From: Chara braunii
Taxonomy: Eukaryota; Streptophyta; Charophyceae; Charales; Characeae
Length of the DNA stretch: 38,253 bases
NCBI GenBank assembly: GCA_003427395.1
Contig: BFEA01000002.1
Location: forward strand, 7,913,442-7,951,694
Direction: 5' to 3'
The notes under the pieces were generated by a model. It had not been told where the DNA came from, ran no database searches, and saw only the letters and a list, made by a program, of their open reading frames with translations. The translations under genes were made by a program, and so were the position numbers. Shown piece by piece: positions 9,700 through 20,199 of the stretch (position 1 is the stretch's first letter; every line of letters starts with the position of its first letter).

Positions 9700-12005
9700 A
9701 TCCATCACCCGAATGTCGTTCCGCTAGGGACAACGGTAGATTGTCGTTATCCCCGACAACGACGCCACCTGTCGAGCGCACCGGCTTCCACCTTTTTTGC
9801 AAAGGCGAGAGTCCTTTCGGCCATGTCACGCAGGAGTGAAATGAAACAAAATCATGGAGACAACTCGGGAACGACGCAGGATAATTCCGCGAGCCGCCAA
9901 AACGGTCGCGGCCACGTCGTCCCTTCGTCGCTCTAACCGGGTGCGCCAGCTATACATCCCGTGGTCCCCTACGACAGGATAGGTTCCCGCGGGGTACATC
10001 TTGCTTCCCTAAGGGGCTGTCACCACCCTTAGGGGCGTATCCCTACCGACCTACCGACCCACATGTGAAAGTTTTTAGATGTAATTGTAGAGGTAGGTCA
10101 ACCAAGGGTGTTTGCTAGCTCGCTGTAATATGAATACGTTTGGTTAACACGAAGCGAATTTGAACGTCGTCTGAACCTAGGGCGCTGATGTCCTAGATAC
10201 GGAGGGAACACTGTTCGACTAGGACGGCCTCAACCAAACATGAAAACCCAATTCATCCTAGTCCCTTAGACACATAGTCAAAAAAAGTGATAATAACCAT
10301 ACATCATTACATCAAAAGGATTCGACCGTAGTCGATAGAACGAAATATTCAATCTGAAATGATAAGCAAAAGGATCAAAATCATTATTAGATATATCCAA
10401 TCACACAAAATCGAAATACAATCCGACCATCTCAGGTCGAACACCACAAAACAATCAAACAACCACCAACAAGGAGTTGGCTATCGAAAATAACATTGAT
10501 GCTGCCAACATAGTAGTCGGACAACCTCAATTTTGACTTGATGAGACGCTTTGCCAAAATTATTGATTTCACCTACCGCCAGCCTATGATTAAGCATGCA
10601 CATCTGTCTCCACACATTCTTAATCTTATTGAATGACAGACTGCTTTGTGAATGATTCTTGATCAGGGGCATTGCTTGAAGTGTTGCATGCCTCTCCCTC
10701 TAGGAAGTGGTCCGGGGTACTCCTCCTACTAGTCCGAGCACAAGACTCGGATCTCGGAATTTGGGTCGTCTCCATCGAATCGGCAAAGTACCCCCCCGTA
10801 GAACGGTCCACTCCGGGTCGATAACAGGGTCGACTCCTAAAGCAACGAACCCCCGCCTCAGATTCTTCCTAGAGAGATAACATATCCACCCCAAGTAGAT
10901 TTCATTAGTTTTTTTCCCTCCTAAGTTCAGGATAACTTAGACGAAAATAAAATCGAAGAAGATAGAGAATAATAATCATTTGGATAGGTACAAGTAGATA
11001 AGGTCATTCGGGATAGAAAGGGTCATTCCTTGGGAGAAGACTAAGTCCGTTTGACGTTATTCCGCTTTATTTGAATCGAATTCATTTTATGACACTCACT
11101 AAATTAATCTTTTTCAAAACAACAATTTTCACTTTGACAAGCAGGCAGGTGGAAGACAGAAAGAAAACAATATTTTTCATCATCCTTGCAGAGACAATCA
11201 ACCTCTTTCGCAAGCATTCTTCTACCTACCTGCACAGCAAGCAAAAATAACTAGTTCAAAAGAAAACAATACGATCCCAAACTCAAGTCAGACTTTTTCA
11301 TTCACATGCATGACTCGCACGACTTTCTTCTACCTTTCTTTTCGAACATTCAAAACGAACAGGGTCAAGCAAAGTGTGGGTTCACATAAGTGTGAAAGGA
11401 ATCTGAGTCAATCAACTGACCTTGAGTGAAGTTTGATCCGGCTCACTCAAGAAAGCCGAGTAATACTCTAAAGAGATCAGTCGTACAACTCACAAGTCAT
11501 GGTCGTCTACTAAAGATGGCTCGCGCCCTCCTCAAGTGTCCATAGGGGCACTAAGCGGGCACCCACAAGAACCGAAGCGGGATAGCCCTCGAGGAGGGTG
11601 TTCTCACCTATAAGTCCCATGTGGTTCCATTACAGCCCCAACGACACCTCGTCCACCAAGGACAATCCCAATCAACCGCAGATCCTCACTGCACCTTAAC
11701 CCCCAAGGATACGATCAACCGCAAGTCCACACTGCCTCTCACCACGCCCGCTCATAATAGCCACACCAACTTGTCCGTCCCGATCTCAAAATCAGTCCCA
11801 CCTGGTCCCAAAATAGTCTCAGATATTTCCAATGTAGTCCTGGACAGTCCAAACCCATCGCCTGCAATACCAGATGGTCCAAAACTCAAAACTGTTCGCT
11901 CCGCACTCTGCAAAAAAATAAAGGTGATTCTGGTTGAAGACCACATGTGCAGCGAGCCCCAAAAAAATAAAAATGTCCTTCCGGCGCAAACCGCAAGTGC
12001 CGCTC
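9700..12005 (+). mobile_element. repeat blocks Y and Z, plus-strand copy
   Basis: This 2.3-kb block aligns along its length with 25,200-27,400 and, inverted, with 18,235-16,560. Y (to about 10,240) contains TGTCACGCAGGAG, GGGTGCGCCAGCTATACATC, the inverted repeat CCCTAAGGGG/CCCTTAGGGG (10,009-10,037), an AATTG(C/T)AGAGGTAGG word and CGACTAGGACGG. Z contains TCTTGATCAGGGGCATTGCT, CACAAGACTCGGATCTC, CCCCCCGTAGAACGGTCCAC, AAGGTCATTCGGGATAGAAA and a C/A-rich 3' part. Open frames within it are short and not conserved between copies, so it is read as a non-coding, non-autonomous element. The right edge is set where repeat U begins. Confidence 0.75.
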
Positions 12006-12010
12006 TCCGG

Positions 12011-12036
12011 ACAGAAACCCCTGTGAGGGTTTCTGT
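12011..12036 (+). repeat. start hairpin of repeat U
   Basis: Arms ACAGAAACCC and GGGTTTCTGT pair over 10 bp around a 6-nt loop. The same position in copy III (31,692-31,713) and copy II (20,937-20,958) also holds a hairpin, with different arm sequence in copy II (AAATACC/GGTATTT). Confidence 0.8.
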
Positions 12037-12618
12037 TCGAGTTCTTTTTTAAAGAAGATCGGACGTTGTCCGACCTTTTTGTTGAATTGAGAGATTCATG
12101 TCAGACATTGTCCGACCCTTTTTTGTTGGATTGGGAGACTTTATGAGGTTGACGTTGCCAAAGTTTATTCAGACCAGCCCTATGACTGAGAGGCTTAAAC
12201 TTTTTAGAACCTGACGTCGTTGACGTCCAATCGAAATAGCGGGAGCCGGAGGTACGACCCATCGTCCGCGGTTTCCGACAAGGCCGCAGGGGTATGCGGT
12301 CATGGAAAGACTAAAACCAGACTTTCTACCTAAAAGATAGACACGCAGTTTGGCAGTCGCGCGATTCATGGCCTAAGCAAGCTAAAAAGGGGTTGCTGCA
12401 ACGGAGGTTGGAACCGCAGCATGAAGGGAAATAAGAAGTTTTTTTTGGGGCCCGCGGGGCTTTGATGGCATTGTGGCCTGCTGAGAGGGTAGCTGTTAAG
12501 GCTGTGCACTGCTAACCCAACCAGCCAGCTACGGTAGTAGGCAGGCTTAGCAGACAAAGCCTGTTGAGCACTGGAGGGTGGCCTGCTGGGTGTTTTGGCC
12601 GTTCATATGGAAGGGCTG

Positions 12619-12737
12619 CTCCTTTCTCAACGTGAGAAAGGAGCTAGCCCAGTAGGTTCGGTACCAGACTTCCATCCAGCGGGTCTTTGGATCAAGCCCG
12701 ACTATATCCTACCTACTGGGCTAGCTCCTTTTGGAGC
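12619..12737 (+). repeat. long inverted repeat with capping hairpins
   Basis: AAAGGAGCTAGCCCAGTAGGT (12,637-12,657, given less its final base: AAAGGAGCTAGCCCAGTAGG) is perfectly complementary over 21 bp to 12,711-12,731. A 10-bp hairpin CTCCTTTCTC/GAGAAAGGAG (12,619-12,643) overlaps the left arm and GCTCC/GGAGC (12,724-12,737) overlaps the right, so alternative folds compete. Copy II keeps the design at 20,345-20,458. Confidence 0.85.
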
Positions 12738-12753
12738 AGCCAGTTAGGCTGGC

Positions 12754-12771
12754 GCGGTCGGTTCCGACCGC
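12754..12771 (+). repeat. 18-bp palindrome before the U6-like segment
   Basis: GCGGTCGGTTCCGACCGC is a perfect palindrome about 43 nt before the U6-like core. It sits where real U6 has its 5' stem-loop. Copy II has GGCCGATCCCGGCC on the minus strand at 20,302-20,315, with a compensated pair change. Confidence 0.75.
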
Positions 12772-12813
12772 GTGATCGACGAGATCGCACGGTTGGAATC
12801 AGCCGCGAGCGTC

Positions 12814-12875
12814 GAGATTAGCATAGCCCCTGCGCAAGGATGACACGCATAAATCGAGAAATGGTCAATTTTTTT
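12814..12875 (+). pseudogene. U6: U6 snRNA-like segment (3' half of U6)
   Basis: The segment starting GAGATTAGCATAGCCCC and ending with a T run follows land-plant U6 from the AGATTAGC region through GCGCAAGGATGACACGCA and TAAATCGAGAAATGGTC, with about one substitution and small indels. The 3' part is the plant form rather than the animal form. The ACAGAGA box that pairs with the 5' splice site is missing, the 5' third is replaced by repeat sequence, and I see no plant upstream sequence element or TATA box at the usual spacing. A splicing function is therefore unlikely; it is a U6-derived module of a repeat. Confidence 0.9.
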
Positions 12876-12965
12876 CAGATCCCGGTTGGGATCGAACTGG
12901 GGCCTGAATTTCAACAGTTCGTGGGTGTACCACGAACACGAAAGGGACCGTTGGCATAAGCCAAC
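12876..12965 (-). other. tRNA-like segment with B box, antisense to the U6 part
   Basis: On the minus strand AGTTCGATCCC (12,888-12,898) matches the RNA polymerase III B box, and a GTTGGC/GCCAAC hairpin follows in both main copies. Copy II has an exact B box, GGTTCGAGTCC, at 20,169-20,179. A full cloverleaf cannot be drawn, so this is at most tRNA-derived. Confidence 0.45.
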
Positions 12966-13111
12966 GATTTTTAGAAAAAAAAAAAAACTAACTAAAACTA
13001 AACCAACTATGAAACGCCACATGGTGCCCTCGGAAGTGCCTGAGGCACTTCAGTCCCAGTGACTATGACAGCGGTCGAAAAAACGGGCAACCGTTCTCTT
13101 CAACGAGGTAA

Positions 13112-15215
13112 GTTGTTTTTTTTTCGTTTTTTTGTTTTTGGAAAAAATCAAATTCTGCATTATAACCAGGTACACTGGGGCCCGGGAACACACCCCAACA
13201 ATTCAACCCGGTACAAAACGTGCTGAGGCCTTTACTCAGCTGTGGCTCCTGGAAACCGGGTCCAGTGTCCCATTCTGCAATTTCTCCCAAAATAGAAAAA
13301 AAAGGTGGATAGCAACTATCCTAATCTAAACTGAATGGCTTGGACAACTTGTTTTCCTATACGTAACTCACGGGGGGGAGCTTAATCTTTCTCCATGCCC
13401 AGTTGGGGATAGTAGCCAAGGTGCAACACTTATTCTACCTGCTGCGTCTATCTTGGCTAATCTAGTATCTCTCCCCCAAGTTTCCAAAAACCATTTCTGG
13501 CGATCCCTCTATGTTTTACGGTACCAATCGCTCAGTATTGTTGTTCTGATGTCGTGTGCTATCCTAATCTTAATAGATTCGTCTGTAGTGTATTTCTCCT
13601 TGAATAGTTGTTTGTTTCTCTCATCCCAGATGACCTTCATGATGATTCCTCTGATGCTCTGGGCAACGTATGCCCACTTGTTCTCCATTCTATCTGCATA
13701 GTTGTGTGTTCCAGATAGAATCCACTCATCCGACCAGCAGAATTCTTTGTTTGTAATTTTGTCCCAATGTTTTATCCACCAGTCTCATATTCGTCTTGAA
13801 GTTGGGAAAGTGAGCCATAAGTGCCTGCTTGTTTCCCACATCCATTTGCAGCGTACACAGCTTGCTGATACCTTCATACCTTTGTTTACTAGGCACACCA
13901 CCAAGGCTATGGCTAAAAACAGTTGCAGCCACAGGATGCTAGATAATCTCTGAGAGGGGATTTTCTTGAACTGTTTGCACAAGGCCAAGCTTGTGTCCGG
14001 GTCCATTAGTATCATGTCATGGGACTGTCTTCTCTTTTGAATTGAGTCGGTTGGGTGTTTTTCTACCTTCGCTCTGAGTATGTCTGTGCCAGTCTTCGAA
14101 GTGTATTCATCCAGGGTTACCATCTTTTTTTTCTGGCTCCACCATCGCATTTGTCTCACGTCCACCGGACTCTGTTGTATAGTCTTCAAGCCCAGTGGCA
14201 TGGTCACGTTCTGTATCAGCATTCCACCGACTGCAACTTTCTGCACTTGTCTGTTGACTGTGACTTCTGAAAAACCCTCCAGTGACATAATCTTGATTTT
14301 TCTCCCTTCCTGAAGTTGCTTGGAGAACTCGAAGTCCGGTTGTTTCTCCCATTCCACTGCGTCAAACCCTCCTTGGTCCTGTTGGGCAGTAACTTGTAGA
14401 ATAGTCTGGTTATCACTGTCCCTCCTACACCAGAAGCCCTCCGCCGGGATATGGCTTGTTCCCTTGAACAGAGCCAGCCACCATTGTGGAATGGCCTGTT
14501 GGATGTCTGATAGTCTGTCCTGTATCTTTCTCAGCCTTCCCAACTTTCCTCTGATCACTTCTGTTGGTTTCCAACAGTTTCCTTCCTCGTCCCAGATATC
14601 TCTAATCCGCACTATCCCCCTTTCTATCCACGACTTTCCAAAGTTGNCAGCACTATCCTGTGCAGAAAATTCCTGTCCGTTCCTATTAAGCACCAGTGGG
14701 TTTTCAAAAATAATTTGGGTCAGAACTGATGCCCTCGTTGGGGGCTTTTCTCTTACTGTAGGAAAGACCTGTTGCCAGGCTTTAAGAATATTTTTCCAGA
14801 AGGTTGACTTCGGTCTCTTTTTCATATATGATTTGATAAGAAAGCATGCCTGGATGTCCTCCAATCTCGTCAGCTCCCATTCTTTGCACAGTATATAGCC
14901 TGTCTCTTATACACATCTAGATGTGTATAAGAGACAGGCATGCCTGGATGTCCTCCAATCTCGTCAGCTCCCATTCTTTGCACAGTATATAGCCTGCCAA
15001 GCTAAGCCATGGAGGTTCTTCCGCCGCTGTTAAGGCTTTGGTCACCCATTTAGCCAACATTGCGAGGTTCTGCTGACGGGGGTCGAGTAGTCCTAGCCCG
15101 CCCTCATCTCTTGGGAAGGCTACCATGTCCCAAGCTACCTTGGAGATAAAGTTTTCGCCTTGTTTTGCCTCGGGTTTCCATAGTAGTCTCGCTGCTTCCT
15201 TCTTTATCCGTTTAG
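13112..15215 (-). pseudogene. second LINE 3' fragment, broken by an assembly artefact
   Basis: On the minus strand the coding sequence starts near 15,215 (KRIKKEAARLLWKPEA) and reaches a terminal TGA near 13,370. It covers the region after the reverse transcriptase of a plant-type LINE: the GGLGLLDPRQQNLAMLAKW block, a WDEEGNCW block, and a zf-RVT-like end with Cys-x2-Cys (SCVRC) and a following ETSRHLW. Reverse transcriptase motifs and nuclease are missing. Premature stops are TGA near 13,785 and TAG near 13,500, and the frame is otherwise kept. Between 14,844 and 14,993 an adapter plus a 56-bp duplication shifts the frame; it is technical, not biological. One base is unknown (14,647). An A-rich tail on the minus strand (T run at 13,112-13,140) marks the 3' end, joined to repeat U. 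Confidence 0.85.
14844..14993. other. assembly artefact: mate-pair junction adapter flanked by a 56-bp duplication
   Basis: Positions 14,919-14,937 read AGATGTGTATAAGAGACAG, the 19-bp Tn5 mosaic end used in Nextera libraries, and 14,900-14,918 is its reverse complement. Together they are the 38-bp junction adapter of mate-pair libraries. The 56 bases before it (14,844-14,899) are repeated after it (14,938-14,993). Removing 94 bp brings the two halves of the LINE frame into register. Confidence 0.97.
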
Positions 15216-15657
15216 ATTTTTTTTAGATCTCGTCTTTGAGATTTGTTTTAGATTTTCTTTTGTTTTTCCTTTTTTTTAGATTCTTTAGATTTTGTTTTTT
15301 GTCTTATTTGTTTTGTGATTTCACTAGGGCACCTATTCGTTTTGACGAACGGGTTGCCACTTCAAAACGAACAGTTGCCACTTTAGGATGACCAAAATCG
15401 AATGGATCTTATGCGAGAACATGGGAATGTACAGGGCCGCATAACACCCCCCTCTTCGTTCCCTTATGTAGATGGCGAGGCGATCGTGCGCCCATTCATG
15501 TCTGAAGTGGCAACAGGATCTTAGAAGCGCTCGAACCTGGCGCCAATGGTGTCTGGGTACGGGAGCATACAGGGTGAAAGGGGAGGAAACTTTAATGAGC
15601 ATGACCTATCGATCTTTCAGCGTTTCAGGGCTTGGAGTTGGCCCGTGGCAGCCAAGT

Positions 15658-15702
<45 letters not shown>

Positions 15703-16560
15703 TTAAATGGAAGCTCATGAGCCACGCGCCTGTATGAGGTGCCTTTTTCAGCCCAGATACAGCCACGGGCAGGGGGTGAAAAGACCCCTTTGAGCTTGAC
15801 ACTAGTTCTACACTGTAAAATGACTATGTGAGGGGGGGCTGCTCATTTAGTAAAACGAGTTGCCCCCTGCACATGGAAACGAGGGGAGGGGTAAAAAGAA
15901 AGATGAAGAAAGAAAAGAAAAGAAAGGAAGAAAAAAAAAAAGGGGAACACGGCCGCTAATTTGGTCACGGACGTGGAACAGGTGCAGCCCCCAGAAGGTT
16001 CTAGGGGGTGAAGTGGCTGCACCTGTTCGTTTTGAACAGGCTGCAGAGAGTAGCTGGGTACAAACATTTCTAGAAGTATGTGGCCGGGAAAATGGCCAGA
16101 TACTTCTAGGAGTTGAAGACTCTGGTTCCCCTAGGGGAACATCAAGGACTCTGACCCTTGATCATGGGTTAGATCAAGGGCTCAGAAAAGGTACGAATTT
16201 TTGGCTGGGGGCTAAGCAGCTGCCCTCAGCCTCCAACCAGCTATAAAACAGCCAGCATTATGCCAGCCAACATTCATTTGTGGCTGGTGCTGCTAGCGTT
16301 TCGCTTGGGTAAATGTTGGTTGCTAGAGGAGGAGCTGCTGGTGGAGCGAGATGGAGCTGAGTGGAGGTCTGCAAGAGAGAGGGGAGGACTGTTGGAGGTG
16401 GCCATAGCTGTGAAACACAGCCATAGCTGCCATCTCAGCGAGGTGAAGAGAGAGAAGCGCTGGAGGTCTGCAGAGAGCGCGGGAGTGAGGGTAGCCATAA
16501 CTGCCGCTGCACTTGGTGAAACGCAGAGGGGGTGTTGCCGCTTAGCATAGTTTGCACGCG
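15215..16560 (-). mobile_element. repeat W, inverted copy, with A-rich 3' tail
   Basis: Read on the minus strand this matches 18,780-19,975 and 28,010-28,880. Shared words include CTGCAGACCTCCA, AGCCAACATT, a TGTTC-GAACA palindrome beside CAGGTGCAGCC, and GAGTTGCCCCC followed by TGTATCTGGGCTGAA. The 3' end is A-rich with repeated AAATCTAAA, and the LINE fragment is inserted there. Compared with the other copies it lacks about 600 bp at its 5' side. No protein is encoded. Confidence 0.72.
16070..16109 (+). repeat. strong hairpin inside repeat W
   Basis: CTAGAAGTATGTGGCC and GGCCAGATACTTCTAG pair at 15 of 16 positions around an 8-nt loop. The W copies near 19,143 and 28,348 keep this hairpin, with a U-A pair changed to U-G and C-G. 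Confidence 0.85.
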
Positions 16561-18235
16561 TGAATGGAAGTCTAACATGAGGTTGGGATTGCATTGTCTT
16601 CTTTTGAACTTGTTGTTTGGCCTGATGTGCAGGTAGGTAGAAGGATGCTTAGAAGGCTGGTTGTCTTTTATTTCTCGATTGTATGCATGCTAAAAGGGAT
16701 GGAAAATCAATGGACGACGAAACGGAATTTGATCACATAAAGAAGAAGAAATCAATGTGACATAGATTTTTTTCCTGAGGTTATCCGTTTTCTCTCGAAT
16801 GATCCTCCCTGTCTATGCCCGTCTGTCTGAATGTTTTTCTCTGCTGTGATCTCCTTTTTCGTCTAAGTTACCCTTGACGTCAGGCGACGAGGGATCATTT
16901 CGCCCCCTGTGGCAGACATTTTTCCCTTTCCTAGGAGGCATCTGAGGCGGGGGTTCGTTGCCTTAGGGGCCGACCCTGCTATCGACTCGGTGTGGACCGC
17001 TTATGCGGGGGGATACCATGCTCTTGTGGTGGACCCAACCCGACTTCTGAGATCCGAAGTTCGCTCGGGCGAGGAGGAGGGTTATCCCTAACCACCTCCT
17101 GGGGAAAGGATATACTCCTAAAGGGCCATAAGTTTCTTGACGCCTCGCGTTAAGGGGAGTTGCCATAGCCTACCCCTCTAGTGGCCGTTTAGGAGCTACT
17201 GACATATGGGGAACGGACGCCAGAGGGAACTCAATTCCTGTACTCACTAGTCTTGGATGGAGTGCGCGTAGGCACTACCTTCGCGGGTAGGTTTGCACCA
17301 TAAGAAGTGCAAACCTAAGGAAGTTGAGATGGGTTGATAAGAAGTAGCGACTAGAGCAACGCTTTAAGGATTTTTATGATAAAAACAGGTACTTCATCAT
17401 TCATGGGGTGGAATGAAAAAGCTTGGTAACGCACCTCATCAAGTCAAAAAGTTTTGTTAGCCCAGCCATTTGGCAGGCAGAGTGGAGATACTTTGGTCAG
17501 ATGCCATTTGAGCGTCGCTATGCATGTTAATCATACTTTTATCCTTTTCTTGATAAGTGATGTTTAAAAACGAGTCAACTCATGTTGGCTCGTCGTTGGA
17601 TGGCAAGTTGTGTCGACCTGTGTTGACTCGTTCTGAATAGGTGGTATGTGTGTTGGATTGTATTATAGATGAATCAACTTCAGAAGATAGGTCAACTTAT
17701 GTTGACCTGAGTGTTCTTCATTTGAAAGTGTTTTGTCTGAGCAACTTTTGATTATTTTTGAAAGAAGAGCCTAGGATCGCTCGAAGTTTTTTCTTACGCT
17801 TAGGTTATCACGTCCTAGTCGACCGACGTCGAACCGATTCCTGGGAGAACAGCGCCCTAGGGACGAATGACGCTCGGGTCCGCTTTGGCGTTCAACCTCG
17901 CGTACCTATGCTACAGCGAACGAGCAAACGCCCTCGACCGGCCTACCTCTGCAATTGCATCATAAAAGTCTTCGTACGTGGGCCGATAGCTCGACGGGGA
18001 TACGACCCTAAGGGTGGTGAAAGCCCCTCAGGTAAGGGAAGTTGTGCCCCGCGAGAACCTATCCTATTGTAGGGACCGCAACATGTACAGCTGGCGCACT
18101 CGGCCGGAGCGGCAAAGGGTCGACTCGGGTTACCATGTCGTCCTCGAGTTGTTTCTAAAAACTAGAAAGCCTAAGTTTCTCCTGTGTCCGGGAGGACACT
18201 CGCTCGTGCGGGGGCCAATGCGCTCGACAACGTAA
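16560..18235 (-). mobile_element. repeat blocks Z and Y, inverted copy
   Basis: The reverse complement aligns with 9,700-11,310 and 25,010-26,710. Landmarks on the plus strand are GAGGCGGGGGTTCGTTGCCT (complement of the Z motif), TACCTCTGCAATTGCATC (Y) and GTAGGGACCGCAACATGTAC (Y). Together with W at 15.2-16.6 kb it forms one inverted Y-Z-W element in which about 1.3 kb around the Z/W junction is missing. Perfect hairpins occur at 17,288-17,317 (TAGGTTTGCAC/GTGCAAACCTA) and 17,689-17,709 (AGGTCAAC/GTTGACCT). Confidence 0.72.
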
Positions 18236-19548
18236 CTCCAATAGCTATTGCCACGAGCATTCACTCCGCACTCTCTTCATGCCACCGGTCCACGCACCAC
18301 TGCCACACAAACCCAATCGTCCACCAGTGACGCACAATCCCAATCAAGCACCAGCGCAAGCCCAAACTTCAGGCCCTGCTGGTCCGTCATAGCCGCCACA
18401 CACCAAAAAACCAACCAATGGCGCGACCATCGTTCGTTGTGTCGTCAAATACGCAGCATAACCCCACTGGAAACTTTTGTCGCCGCCATGCCAAAAAAAA
18501 TGGCATCACTTCCCCCTCAAAAACCGCCGCCGAGTCAAAATTTCGGCAGTGTAACCCCACCAGATACACTATTGTTGCCGTGCCGCTGATCAAACAACAC
18601 CTCCCCACACTCACAAAAAAAAACATCGGTGCGTACGGCAAATCCGGCAGCACCTTCCCTTAGGAAGGTTTTGACGCTGCGGCGGCAATCCGGCAGCATC
18701 TCCCCACCATGTTGCCATTCACCGCATAGCCTAACCCCTGACGCAGCCTACCAGTCACGACACCAACATAAAGGTGGGGCAGTGAGCTCCCAGCCTCGGC
18801 TATGACTACCTCCCTTCTCCTCTTCCAATTCTCTGCAGACCTCCATTCTCCTCCGCCAACTCTCTACAAAACTCCACCAGCACCTCCATCGGCAGCGCTG
18901 CCCCATAGTAGCAGCTAGCCAGCATTCACTCAAGTGAATGGCCCAGCAGCACTGCCACAAGTGTGAGGCTGTTGGGTGGAGTGCTGGCCTTTATAGCCAA
19001 CTGAAGGCATGTGGGCACTGGGCAGCTACTTTGCCCACTGCCAGGCAAAATTCGCTAGTGCTCCTGGTCCTTGATCTAAATCAACGGCCAGGAGATCAAT
19101 GCCTTGGTTTTCCCCTAGAGGAACCAAGGCCATCCATTCGCGGAAGTATCTGGCCTTCCCCGCAGGCCACATGCTTCAGGAAATGGTTGTACCCAGCTAG
19201 ACTACAGCTTGTTCCAAAAATGAACAGGCGCAGTCTCATCACCCCTTAGAACCTTCTGGGGGTTGCACCTGTTCCACGGCCGCGACAAAATTCGCGGCCG
19301 TTTCCCTTTTTTTTTCCGTCCTTTCTTTTCTTTTATTTCTTCTTCTTTCTTTTTACCCCTCCCCTCGTTTTCCTGTGCAGGGGGCAACTCGTTTTACGAA
19401 ACGAGCAGCCCCCCCTCACACAGTCATTTCACAGTGTCGAACTAGAGTCAAGCTCAAAGGAGTCTTCTTCCCCCTGCCCGCGCGTGTATCTGGGCTGAAT
19501 AGGCGCCTGATACAGGCGCACGACTCTAGAGTTCCCACTCTCTTCCTT

Positions 19549-19591
<43 letters not shown>

Positions 19592-19975
19592 CGCCCAAGG
19601 TGCGTGCAGAGAGCCCTTCCCAACTCAAGTACAAGGTCCCAAAACCTGCGCCTGAATGTAGCCGTGCTATTGCGGCAGATCCATCCGATTTTGCCCATCC
19701 TGTGATGGGTTGTCGAGGATCAGCCTCCTGATGAGTCGGTGGAAGTCCGACGAAATAGTTTGGCACAGTCATACTACGACCCGTTCGTTCGAAACGAACG
19801 GGTGCTCGGTGCTCACAGAACAACGGGGCACCAAGAAGAAGAAGAAAAAGAAAGAACAAAAGGGAAAGAAAAACTCTAAACGAAATTTAAAAAAAAAGGC
19901 ATCTAGCGAAATCTAAAAAACAAATAAAAAAAAGAACGAGAAATGAAAGAAAAAGAAAAAAAACAACTTACCAGT
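18235..19975 (+). mobile_element. repeat W, plus-strand copy, with A-rich 3' tail
   Basis: This aligns with 27,400-28,880 from CTCCAATAG at the left edge, through a C/A-rich 5' part, the CTATGACTACCTC or CTATGGCTACCTC word, the GGCAAAATTCG word, the W hairpin, and GGGGGCAACTCG, to an A-rich end at 19,850-19,970. A CCCGTTCGTTCGAAACGAACGGG-type palindrome lies at 19,779-19,801. It begins exactly where inverted block Y ends, so the two elements abut head to head. No protein is encoded. Confidence 0.72.
19551..19588. repeat. (CT)n microsatellite
   Basis: About 34 bases of CT dinucleotide sit inside repeat W. The two other W copies lack it here, so it expanded locally. Confidence 0.95.
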
Positions 19976-20099
19976 CAGGCTTCCCGTTTAAAACAGCCGC
20001 CTGCTACTCGCTCTAGGGACTTGAAGTCCCTCCTACTTGCACCAACACCATGTGGCGCTTCGCTTTAGGTTTAGTTTTTTTTTTCCCAATCCCGTTGGC

Positions 20100-20190
20100 T
20101 TAAAGCCAACGGACCAACGGTCACATCGTGGCTTCTCAGCCATGCGCCTTCCCCAATACGCAGCCCGGGGTTCGAGTCCCGCGGGACTAA
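20100..20190 (+). other. tRNA-like segment with exact B box
   Basis: GGTTCGAGTCC at 20,169-20,179 is an exact RNA polymerase III B box. The T-stem pairs only three base pairs and no acceptor stem forms, so this is not a working tRNA. It lies tail to tail with the U6-like segment. Confidence 0.45.
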
Positions 20191-20199
20191 AAAACAAGA

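Larger units (their letters stand above)
12005..13115 (+). mobile_element. repeat U (U6 snRNA-derived), copy I
   Basis: This copy aligns with 20,965-19,975 on the minus strand and with a diverged copy at 31,685-32,646. In order it holds: a start hairpin (12,011-12,036); TCGGAC/GTCCGA (12,059-12,073); the conserved TTTATTCAGACC and TATGACTGAGAGGC words; a complex inverted repeat (12,619-12,737); an 18-bp palindrome; a U6-like segment; an antisense tRNA-like segment; an A run; and GCCACATGGTG near the end. It ends at GGTAAGTTG before a T run. No protein frame is conserved. The architecture, with RNA polymerase III-type parts, suggests a SINE-like retroposon, though about 1.1 kb is very long for one. 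Confidence 0.78.

Noticed and set aside
12814-12875. A functional U6 snRNA gene
   Set aside because: The 5' third and the ACAGAGA box are missing and no plant U6 promoter elements are seen at the usual positions.
14900-14937. A genuine Tn5-type transposon end or insertion
   Set aside because: Both mosaic ends are joined with nothing between them, the flanking duplication is 56 bp rather than 9 bp, and the 38 bp equal the commercial junction adapter.
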